NCBI GenBank assembly: GCA_039000515.1
Contig: JBCFYV010011135.1
Span: forward strand, 30,099,876-30,163,875
Length of the DNA stretch: 64,000 nucleotides
Direction of reading: 5' to 3'
Source: Timema cristinae
Lineage: Eukaryota; Arthropoda; Insecta; Phasmatodea; Timematidae
Made by a program: the position numbers and the translations under genes. This document shows, piece by piece, positions 33,101 to 43,196 of the stretch (the stretch's first letter is position 1; each line of letters begins with the position of its first letter). The notes below the pieces were generated by a model that saw only the letters and a program-made list of their open reading frames with translations, had not been told where the DNA came from and made no database searches.

Positions 33101-35135
33101 AGTTACCTCGGAAAGGTCCATACCTTTTTTGAGTTTCCTTAGGACAGAACTTTAGCCTATCGTAATCCAGCCCACACTCTCCGATCGCAACGACTTTCCC
33201 CTTCTCTTCTGTGGCCAAGTCCTTTAGTGACTGCAAATACAAACTTGCATCGCCCGACTCCTCAAACTCCTGGCAACGTGTAGGATGACAACCGACGGTT
33301 GAGTACAGTCGATCTAGAAATAAATAAATAGGCTAGAACATTAAAAACAAAAGAGTTGGTACAGTCACCTTAATATGATATAATCTTTGATGATTGAATA
33401 CATTTAAAAGATAACATTCTCACAATAGACTGGAATTTTGATGACAGTGAGTTCAAGGTTCGAATCCTGGTCAGATGTAATGTAGGTCCACTTGAGTTAT
33501 GTGTTAGGTCTATTTTTTCAATTCCAAACAAGTCAAATTGATTATGTGAGTTAATATGAGATATTTACAAAGCCGAATAGTAGTTTGAATGTTTAAAAAA
33601 ATAAATTAATGTTGGATGAAAAATTTACTTTGCATAGCTATATAGATTTACTTAATTTAGGTGTTAAATATAAATTACAAAATCCATATTCCAAATATAA
33701 TATATTTTGTCTTAAAATAAGAAATTAAGTTAGTATCACAAAATATAATTTAATTATTACCTATTTTTTTAAAAATAATTTGTGATAGAAACAACAGCAG
33801 GGAATTTAAAAAAAAAGTTTTGGCTCTAAAAATTTGTTTTGACAAAGCTTCCCAAGTGTCGAATCCGGGATTTTAGTCGCGAATCAAAGTGAATGAGTAT
33901 TCAAAGAGTGGTCAAGGGTTTTTGAATCTTCACACACCTCTAGTAGGCCCTACACTTCTTCTGAACTCAACCTTCCTAAATCCTAACCCATTAGTGTGAA
34001 TGAATATATTATACATTCTGAACAAATAGTAGGACACGATGGAAAATAGAAACTTTCCTGACAACGATGGCCTTAGCCAACTTGGTCAACCCTGCGAATA
34101 AACGTAAACTTCAGTCCAATATTCATATAAAGAGCCCTATCCGACAGCTAGAAAAGTTACAAATCTACTTTCATATATTCATACATTAAGTCATGTGATC
34201 TGCATGTGTTCCTTATGATATATATCATCACTATCTCTAAAATAATAATATTATTATTAGCACCGCGTCTTACTACCCGTTCGGGTTATACGCACTTACT
34301 CTAACGTGTAATGGTAGGGTGATTGTGAGATGAAATGGAGGACCTACAGTTTTACGTGGAATCCTAACCACGTGGAGGCCTGGCATTCCCCACATTCACA
34401 AGATGTCTTGTCAGAGGTAAAATAATATTAAGAATATGGTAAATGTTTTTTTTTTTACAGCAAAAGAAAATGTATTTTCTAAAAAGGCTTTTTGTACGAA
34501 TATTCTACTGTATTCGTACTGCGCTGTGACAACTTGTTAGTGAAATATACCATCATAATGAGCCAGCTTGAGGGCCTCCTTGCTCTCCTCCAGACTACCC
34601 CCTGTTATGATCATCCTCTCGACACCCGCAGTCCACGCTCTCGTCAGGACATGCTTCAAGTCATCCTCATGTTTACGAGAGCCATGGTATACCCCTCTGA
34701 ACATGGGATCCGTCAAGTTAACGGCGATATCTGAACAATACACAACCTATTTTGAAGTAAACATTTTATTGTTGAAACAAAAAAATAAAGGTGATAGGTC
34801 GGAAACGCTCGATAATATAAGACACCTTTTCTTTGATATATCACCTAGGGCCTAGTTATAAAATTAAGATTGTTGGGACATAAATTATCAATAATATAAG
34901 ACACCTTTTCTTGGTTTTTTACTATAATAATAAATTTCAACTTTATTATTACATAACCTCCTCCTTTACACATAAAAAACAAACCAAAAAACAGATTTAT
35001 TTAAATTTAATAATTCTTAATAGTTATTGATAAAACAAAAAAATCAATGATTAACTAAACAACAAAATATGTGTACTCTTAACAGTTTTTAGGAAATATT
35101 TTGTTTTACATACCAATATATTTCCTAATTAACAT
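30105..35135 (-). CDS. TATDN1: TatD DNase domain-containing protein 1
   Basis: Six exons: 35135-35114 (22 nt, MLIRKYI plus the first base of the next Asp codon), 34730-34551, 33313-33124, 32477-32275, 31525-31322 and 30213-30105 (TGA). Predicted 302 residues; human TATDN1 is 297. TatD proteins are metal-dependent nucleases with a TIM-barrel fold. Seen here: NLTDPMF (12-18), STVGCHP (72-78), GECGLDY (about 112-118, with the metal-binding Glu), FLHCRN, VVHSFDG and ETDCPWC, the family's conserved blocks in order. The last exon ([11 protein letters not shown] to the end [10 protein letters not shown]) is only 109 nt. Exon 4 has one missing base between 32444 and 32447 (..LDLSE / LNLPLF..); with it the exon is 204 nt and the phase closes. 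This is probably an assembly error. Introns carry family C/E SINEs. Confidence 0.93.
31190..31290 (+). repeat. SINE 3' tail remnant
   Basis: 'CCCTAACACATTAGCATAGT' then 'AATGGGTAGTAAGACGCGGT', the common tail of families A/C/E, 5' truncated. It lies just downstream of the TATDN1 exon 5 donor. Confidence 0.7.
31625..31855 (-). repeat. SINE family E-like remnant
   Basis: Weak match to the body in reverse ('GTACCCGTATTTGGGTGAAA', 'GAGTGGGTAAATATTTAG') with a mutated tRNA-like head near 31800-31850. Intronic in TATDN1. Confidence 0.45.
32636..33090 (-). repeat. Two adjacent SINE copies (C then E type)
   Basis: The segment 32636-32862 has the C-type body ('GCATGGAGGGAGAGTGGAAA') and tail; 32863-33090 has a second, more diverged body ('GAGAGCGGGAAACTATTTAT') and head 'GTGGTCTACTACGCTACCC' on the minus strand. 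They fill most of TATDN1 intron 3. Confidence 0.7.
34240..34418 (-). repeat. 5'-truncated SINE family A with target duplication
   Basis: Minus strand carries only the 3' part, beginning at 'CCTCTGACAAGACATCTTGT' and ending in the tail 'GTATAACCCGAACGGGTAGT' plus TAA units. Similar sequences TAAAATAATAATATTA and TAAAATAATATTAA flank it. Intron 2 of TATDN1. Confidence 0.85.
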
Positions 35136-36870
35136 TTTAAATTTTGCTCATTAGAGTAATTCGCATGCTAATCACATAAATAGATAAACACATTTGACAA
35201 CAAAAAAAAAAAAAGCTTCCCAACATTCAAATTAAAAATATACTACAACTAATTATATTTTCTTTTAAAATAGAAGTTATACTGGTGCTGTCGTCTCAGT
35301 AGCGGTTGCTGACGGAAATATTTTGAGAGCTCATTAGAGACTGTGACATATAAGTGTGTTTTTGGTGTAAACATTGCAATGGACACGGTTGTTTAAGGAG
35401 ACAAGGGAGATGTAGGTTCGGAAATGAAATAACTGTACTCCAATATACAACCGAGTGCAATAAAATCTAATCGTGCACGTTTACCTACTAAAGATCAAGT
35501 TTTAAAGTAGTATAAATTAAGCATGGGGCACGTCTGGCCAAAGTATACGGGACAATCCCGTGTAGTGAAGCTAATGACAAGGAGGTAAAATCGTTGATCC
35601 AGAGGTGTCTATTCATGAAGTGCCTAAGTGCAGTAGGCCAGTTGGTTCCGAAAATATAACTATAGGGTAGGATTCTGGCACGATATAAAGCATTAAAAGT
35701 GAGCTTCCTTATAAATCATCGTATATATTAAGTTATATGAACTTATTTAAAGAAGAAATTAACCAGCTTCGAACTTTGTTATACTCTTCAAAACTTTCAC
35801 TAACATATTTATATCATTTAACTAATCACACATTGATGTATCTTATATATTCAATCAAATTAATGAACGATTTCAAAATGCCACATTGCCTTGGATGGAT
35901 GTAAGAGAGAGAAAGAGATACCATAAAGTTTCCTTCTCCCTTACACAATAGTATATAGATGACAGCTCTAAAATTTGAGCTACATGTGTCCATCCAGTTA
36001 TATTATATGAGATCAATGCTCGTTAGAAAATTGTCTGTGATTTTTTGTTTATTCTTAAAATTAATGTATGTAAGGTTCATGGATCCAACCATAGGTTCGT
36101 CGTTTATGTTTAGATTTAATTTTGGTGAGGTGTCTGTTTTATAAATAAAATAATTAATTTCACATAAATGTAATTTAGTTTCATTTGATCTTCTGTCTCC
36201 TTGTGAATTTAATCATAGGATATCAATTCATTAAAAACCCAATACTAAGTAAAACTCAGTTTATTATATTATAAAGTGCTTGAACATTATTCGCCATGTA
36301 GTTATTTTAAAATTCTGTATTCCCTGCTAGTTCCTGAATTTTTTTTAAGGTTCCTCGGCTTGAGATATAGCCTGAATATTCGTAAATTTGATTAAGTGGC
36401 CAGTGGATAGGAATTCATAAAATAAGAGGGGAAAAATAAATCTTTTAGATTTTAAAGACTAAGATTTTGGGGACAAATACATAAAATAATAATGGTGAGA
36501 GTTTGAAAATTTATATTTATTTGTTCTTAACCTCTTACAAGTCTTAGAAACGGTAGCTTTAAACACAATAATGCTTGATTTCATTCATACACATTTTTTT
36601 ATGACAAAATATAGTCTACCTTAAGAACAATAAAATGGTTCCTGCCTCAAGTCTCCAGCTCTATTATTTCTTAAAATATGTGAGTTTTGGTGTACATAAA
36701 TATTCATATATTTATTTTTATACTGATGGTCAAATTTTATTTAATGTTTGGTTTTTAAACTGCACTTTCTATATCGGTATTTAATTTTGTACAAGTATTA
36801 AAAACTGTGTACATCAACTGAAAATTTATCAACATTATTTTAGGGACTTAATCAAAATTATATAATTTTT
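35136..36870. other. TATDN1 upstream region
   Basis: The block 35280-35700 is less AT-rich than its surroundings and may include the TATDN1 promoter or 5' leader, but no motif is decisive. The stretch 35880-35990 shares 'ACAATAGTATATAGATGACA' and 'GCTCTAAAATTTGAG' with 15675-15705, indicating a small dispersed repeat. Confidence 0.35.
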
Positions 36871-36894
36871 ACAGTGTTTGAGCCTACTTCAAGT

Positions 36895-38487
36895 ATGGCG
36901 ACAGAAATATATAAGCAAATTGAAGCTGATAATGCTATAATTCACTGGATATTCATCGATCACCTTTCCTTTGATTAAAAAAGAACTTGAGGTAATTTAC
37001 ATTTAAACTAACTATATTATCTTATCCTGCTTATATGATGTGGGCATAGTGTTTTAAAATCAATTTACCCATATTAGTTTTATGTTAGTTAATATTTCTA
37101 AATATGTTGAGAAAATCAAATTAAGTTTAAGGTGATACATTCAACAGAAATAGTTATTTGACATCTTCACTAAATTTAAAAGCACAGAAAACTATGTTGA
37201 AACTGCCAACTTATGAAGATCAGACTTAATTATAAAAGTTAATTCAAACTGTAAGAATTAGTAAAACCAGACTTTAAAAGGATTTAAGCCTAATACATAC
37301 ATAGAAATTATGGAAGAATTTTAAACACCCCTAAAAAGTATCGTATATTTCTATCTATTTGTTACAGGAGTTTGTTATAAACTAAACACAACATGGGAGC
37401 AAAAGTTATGTCATTGGGCCCAACAATATATTAACTTTGAATAATTTGAAATAAATTTGTTCTTAATTTTATCATAGAATCCATTATTTATATTAAATGA
37501 ATCCACACAAAACAATTACTTGTAACACAAAAATACATTTGAATGAAAATATTTATACCATTAATTAATGATAATTTTTTTTTCAACCCACTAGTTTTGA
37601 CCTATCTGTTTTTAAAATTACACTAGGATTATTTTTATACCTAATACTCTGAAGGTAGAAGGTTATAAATTATCGCTTTATTTCTAGATTGAATCTGAGC
37701 CAATCACTGGAGACTTTACCTCATATGATAATGAAATGTGTGGACCTCGATATACTGTAAAAAATAATCTAACTTACAATAAGGGAGAATTAACTTTCCA
37801 CCTATCTGAAAATGAACATTGTGAAACACATAGTGGTCAACAACAATACAAATGTGAACCTGTTGCGAGTGTTTTGTTAATAATCATATCTAAATGATTC
37901 TAGCTAATATCCCTCTTCATAGTGGTCAAACACAATACAAGTGTGAATTTGTGGTAAATGTTTTGCTAACAATTCTAATCTAAAGGATCACCTTCTTTGT
38001 CATAAAGTTATACATAACTCAAACAAGTGTAACTTGTGCGGTCAGTATTTCGATGGCGTAAACAATTACTGGTGCACCACATGACTCATCGGTGATAAAC
38101 TACATAAAAGTGAAACTTGTTAAATATTTTACCAGCAAAAAGAATCTAAAGGAGCACCATCAACGTCATGGTGAAATGTAACAAATGTGAGATATGTGGT
38201 AAATGTTATAACACCAAAAAGGGTCTTAAAACACACAGTTATGCCATAGTGGTTATAAACAAAATAAATGTGGAACTTGCGGTAAAGGTTTTACTACCAG
38301 GCCTGGATTAGAGAAGCACTGCCTTATTCATAATAAAAATAAGCATGTGTGTGAATTGTGCGGAAGGAGTTTTAATGTAAGACAGTATCTGTATTGTCAC
38401 TTAAAGACACACATGAAGAAAACATCACACAAATGTGAGACTTGTGGCATAGCTGGGACTTGTGAGGACTGTTTATATTTTAAATAA
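36895..38487 (+). pseudogene. C2H2 zinc-finger gene remnant, intron retained
   Basis: Exon 1 (36895-36991) begins MATEIYKQIEADNAI and ends ..IKKELE at a GT donor. Exon 2 (37688-38487) begins after TTTCTAG with IESEPITGDF and runs into at least seven C2H2-type fingers. The best preserved are NKCGTCGKGFTTRPGLEKHC and CELCGRSFNVRQYLYCHLKT; the last finger is truncated (KCETCGIAGTCEDC) before TAA. Earlier fingers (CEF.CGKCF, CNLCGQYF, CETC..KYF, CEICGKCY) sit in different frames separated by stops and frameshifts, and exon 1 is also frameshifted. Multi-finger C2H2 proteins normally bind DNA. A retained intron excludes a processed pseudogene; it looks like a decayed gene duplicate. If some shifts are sequencing deletions the decay is overstated, but their density is far above that in neighbouring genes. 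Confidence 0.75.
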
Positions 38488-38819
38488 ATAGACAAATTTA
38501 CTAACTTAAACAAAATCTTACACCTGTACTGTCATGGTTTAAAGCAAGAGAAATTAATATTGACAAAATGCTGTGTTCACAAAAATTTTTCTATTTTCTA
38601 CCAATGCAAGTTTGTTTTAATGTGGCCTTAGGACCAGATATTCATGGGTTCAAACACAGCCAGGGGAACGAGTTTTCCTTGAGCAATAACATTTTTTATA
38701 CAGCTTCCGAAGAAGAAATAAAGCTGCCGGTCCCATGTTGATTGTGGCATGTAAAAGAAGAAAAAGATAAAATTATGTGTTTTCAAAATTTTTAATTTTA
38801 TTTGTGGTTCAGCCAACAT

Positions 38820-40730
38820 AACTATAGGAAATACTCAACACTTAAGACCCAAATCATTAATTTAACAGCTAACTAAATGCATAAATATTATAATGAACGG
38901 ATTTTAGCAAAAAATGTTATACACTAACTGGTTAAATTATAATTTGTGATATTTAAGTTTTCTTTTATTCTAATATTTTTTTCCAAGATTGATTTATATT
39001 TGAAATTTGGTATTCAAAAGTAAAATACAAATTAAATTCGTATTCGTAAAGTAGTGAATTTGACCCATTTCTAATTTTTGTTTTGTTTTGCAACATTCAT
39101 AAAGCTGTTTTAGTTACTCAAGCTGAAATAATCTACAATCTAAAATAGCATCCAATACATCTGGAATGTAAGCTATGATAAAAAACAATATTTAAAAACA
39201 GAAAAGGTATAAATATACATTTCTGGAGGTACCTCGGGTCGAGGGCGTCCTCCCCTTTAAAATATTTCCCTTTTTTTTTGCAAGTCCGGCGTTCGTGGTA
39301 CTTGTGAGAGGTACCGGCGTCGGCCTCCTCTGACAGGAATCGGGGCCTCGGTCTCATCTCTTTCGTCGACCGCACGTCTCGGACTTGTGAAAATTTCCGA
39401 TCGTGAAAACTTATATATTTATTTGCACTATGTTTATTATGCTCATGTTATAAAAAAATTATACTTGAATTGTGTCAAAGACACATATAGTAGACTAATA
39501 GGTCCACAACTAGAAATGGTAACTATTCCATAAACAAAATAATCCTTTACATGCTAGTGGTGCTTCTTGAAAGTTAAAAAAAAAAAAACTATCTATCTCA
39601 AAACATTGTATGAATTTAATAACGCTCAGTTCCTGGTTATTTTTTATAAAGAGAGAAAAATAATCAAATGTCAAATTTGTACAATCTATCGCTCAAAACT
39701 GCAATTCTGATAATATATAAGATATTATATTCATTTAACTTATCTATCTTTAACTTTTCAGCAAATATCTAGTCAACAGTATTACCATGCAGTTGTGGTA
39801 GAAAAGGCAGAGGGGAATGACTCCCTTAGACAAAATTTTCCCCATTCCTCTTCCTGCTTTGAATTAAATTGGTCTCCTCAAATAGATTTACTTCACACTC
39901 CTTTGATATTTTCGAATTTGAAACTTTTAGCTGGCATAGAAGAAAATTAAAAAACAGAAATATATGTTTCACCAAAATTTACATATCTATTTCATAGTTA
40001 TAATAGGCGTAGATGTAAACCAAATTTTGAGTTTCCCAAGTTTTTATTTTGAGCCACTCATTTTTTAATATAACTAAAAATGTGGTAAGATATCTTGAAA
40101 GTGTAGCTTGCGCAACACTGATAAATGGCCTTTAAAGTAATAACAATAAGAATTTAATGCCAACTGTTTCGAATTGTCTAGTTCCTTTAAGAACAAAATT
40201 TCTAAAAATATCTCCCTCTCGGCTGTTCCAGACTATCCACTATCTGTGTCAATAAAATAGTGAGTTACGGATAGTCTGGGCAGGTAGTAAGATCCATGGC
40301 ACATGCACAAAAATATAAACGGTTGTGTGAGGTTTACAGACATATTGCATACCAATTACCATTATAAACAAACTTCAAATAGTTTCTAAAGGCACCCAAT
40401 GTAAAAAAAAAAAATAATTCCAGGCAAGAATTACTCCATATAGAATAAAATAAGAGGATTTAATTTTCAAAGACGGTGTTAGGGAAATACCACCCCATAT
40501 TTATACTAGGGGCATTAAAATTTTAAAAATATCTTGGGATTACCACCTCCGTTTTGTCTTGGGGAGGGGTCCAAGCTCATAAAATATCTCTTGGTTTTAA
40601 AACATTTTTGTCACTACCATCCTTGACTCCCTGACAATAGAGGTTCTCTCAACACTGCCAATGTGTAAATTCACTCTGACACACTTTTGTCTTTCTTGCC
40701 AGAACATTATTAATACTTTATTAAAAAGTT
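38820..40730. other. Intergenic, mostly uninformative
   Basis: Between the zinc-finger remnant and the repeats upstream of the RAD51D 3' end. Only the GC-rich island at 39.2-39.4 kb stands out (separate entry). Confidence 0.5.
39230..39390 (-). CDS. Possible isolated exon, unidentified
   Basis: A GC-rich island in very AT-rich DNA. The minus strand is open with MRPRPRFLSEEADAGTSHKY, then HERRTCKKKGKYFKGEDALD and PRYLQ; a possible donor (AG|GTACCT) follows ALDPR. Composition is strongly charged. I cannot find partner exons or a family, and the plus strand is also partly open, so both strand and reality are uncertain. Confidence 0.3.
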
Positions 40731-40737
40731 TCATGTT

Positions 40738-41460
40738 GGCGTCACAATCAGCTTAACGTTCACTTAATGTAAATAAATTAATGTGTTATTAGGATTCATA
40801 TAATTCAGGGCTGTCCAACTTGAAGTTAGCTATTCCGAGACGGGGTGTGCCCACACACTTGGAAATTAGTCCTATACAGTATCAACATTGTGATTATATA
40901 TACAATATATTTTACATTTAAAGTATTATAATAATTGATATACAGTACAGCACAGAAATTAATACGTATAATACATTTTGTACAATTAAAATTTGATCAT
41001 GTTTAACAAACTCCTAGATAATTTATATTTTTTCAAACTTTTCTAATGTGGCGCAGTCCGCAAAATAACTACCGAGGGCCACCGGTTGTACAGGCCTGAT
41101 GTAACTTATAGATACCAGTGTGCGATTAGGATTTATGTAACATAACAGTTCGAGCATAATATAGACAATGTATTTGAACGGTTTGAAAAAAAAAAACCTA
41201 TACATTTTCACTAAAATGAAACCCAATCATTTAGGGCTGATTAGTTTGTAAATACCTGCAACCAGAGTTACAGAATAAAATGTAATGAGAGGCTACGGCA
41301 TTTTAGAGTTCACGAGACGCGGACAAACTTTACCAAAGAAGTCTCTTACATACCATAAACAAACCACTGAAATACTTGATCGCCCTGTTGAAATGGCTCA
41401 CAAAATATTTGGCTGGCTAGAACACGTGGTACCGTTTACTTAATGTAAAAGTACTCTCTT
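40738..41460. mobile_element. Degraded relative of the 61.0 kb MITE, split by a hAT-like insert
   Basis: The left part 'CACAATCAGCTTAACGTTCA' resembles the inverted end at 61007, and 41385-41460 ('GCCCTGTTGAAATGGCTCAC', 'TTGGCTGGCTAGAACACGTG') resembles the right half of that element. The hAT-like element at 40806 lies between. Confidence 0.5.
40806..41098. mobile_element. hAT-like non-autonomous element
   Basis: Ends CAGGGCTGTCCAAC (left) and, reverse-complemented, CAGGCCTGTACAAC (right), the hAT 'CAGNGNTGTCCAAC' type. Flanking 8-mers ATATAATT and ATGTAACT agree at 6 of 8 positions. 293 bp, no coding. Confidence 0.75.
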
Positions 41461-42267
41461 GGATTTATTCTAAAATGTGTCTTTATTTACTGACTACAAT
41501 ATATATATAAAAAAAATTAAATTAGCTGAATGTATTCAAACGGATCTCTGCTGTTGAACACTTTCCACTAATTTGTCTATTCTTCATTCAAATGTATTAT
41601 TTAATGCTATTTGCATGCAGGAGTCGATTCAGAGTCAATTTCGCTGCTTCGTTTTAATATTGACCATTGTGGAAAATCCCTTTACATATAAATACCTAGA
41701 AACAAAGGGCAACAAATATTTATTGCCGTTGGTAAATAGATGGGGAATATTTGTATGATTCGTACTTCTCCTCTATTACCTTGTTAAATCGCGAGTCTTC
41801 TGTACTTATATACTTACGATCATCAAATTCTTTATTTCAAAACATAAAATTTAAGATTTATTTAAAATTTAATATGCAAATAACATTTAAAATTATTTTT
41901 TCGAGGCCCCCCTCCCGTCGGTAAAGTCACTGGTGTAAATAACAATGACTTGTGTGTTTTCAACATGTATAAATAATGAGTGTTTATTAAAATTACTAAA
42001 AAAACTGTCTACATAATGGTGTTTACTTACTCATTTAAAAATTATGTAGAGATATAAAAGTGCCAGTTGCGTGAACTGATGTCACATCCTTAACGAGTGT
42101 GGTCTATATATAGTCAGATTCAAATAGGAAGGGAATTTTGGAACAACTACAAATGTTACTGAAACAATTTTGAAATATTCAGATGTCAAGTCATGTGATT
42201 TGCAACTGTCACTTTTCAAAGAAAACAATACCTATAAAATTACACTACTAATTAGTAAATCCCATTC

Positions 42268-43030
42268 CAGTGGCCTAACAGTCTAAGGTGTCACTTATGT
42301 GTTAGACTGGCCTACTGAAGAAGGTCAGATCGAGGTTTGAATCCCAGTTAGGTTTACTTAGGGTGGTTTCTCCTTAAAGGTTTACCATTCTCCTTTCTAT
42401 ACAATTGTGGGTATATTAGCTACCTCTAAAAGGATTGCTTTTACTTAAAATACAAATTGATTTGTTAGAACTTGAAAAATTACTGTCAAAATAAAAGATT
42501 TGTCTTATGAAATGGTGGTTTCCCTTTTGAATTATCTTTCAAGCACCGCTTCTTACTAACTGTTAAGGTTATAAGCATATCTACTAATTATGCTAATGAG
42601 TTAGTGACGGAGGAATATTGAATTTGGAGTAAAAGTATCCACATTTGTTTGGAAGGTTGAGTGGAAAACCATAAGGAAAAACACCCTCAGTACACCCTGA
42701 TGGCATTCAAACCTTAATCTCCCTCTCGTCGACGGTCTAATCTATTGTGAGAATGAAACCTTAGACCATGTGGCCACCAAAGCAGGGTTTGGATTATTTT
42801 TTAAACCGGTTTCATTAGCTGATCATTCAAAGGCGTCAGTCTCATGTTAGACCGCCCTTCTGGGAGATCAGGGTTTGGATCTACTGGTTTTTACTCAATG
42901 GTTTATCGATCGCCTTCGCTGCAAATGCCAGTAGATCATCTCTAAAATGCTTCCTTCCACATCCCTACCTCATTATAGTAATTATTATATATGCGTATAG
43001 CCTGAACAGGTAGTAAGATACGAGGATCAT
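42268..43030. repeat. Cluster of three family E SINE copies
   Basis: 42268-42440 (+) head 'CAGTGGCCTAACAGTCTAAG' with B box 'GAGGTTTGAATCCCAGTTAG'. 42545-42788 (-) ends in the head 'TGGTGGCCACATGGTCTAAG'. 42815-43028 (+) carries the tail 'GTATAGCCTGAACAGGTAGT'. All are diverged. Immediately 3' of RAD51D. Confidence 0.7.
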
Positions 43031-43196
43031 TTTTTTAATTTGAAATTTTCAGGTACCTTCTTGGTATAAAAAGTTTACTTAAAAAACTAATTAAAATTGT
43101 TCAAGTATACCCTTCTGGAATCATTCTTGAAAAGAATCGCTTCACATTTTAAATGTAGAGATGTTTAAAACTATAACGAAATGTTCTTGTTGGAAA

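Noticed and set aside
35480..35525. U2 snRNA-like string (AAAGATCAAG...GTAGTATAAAT)
   Set aside because: Only about 20 bases are similar and the surrounding U2 sequence and Sm site are absent.
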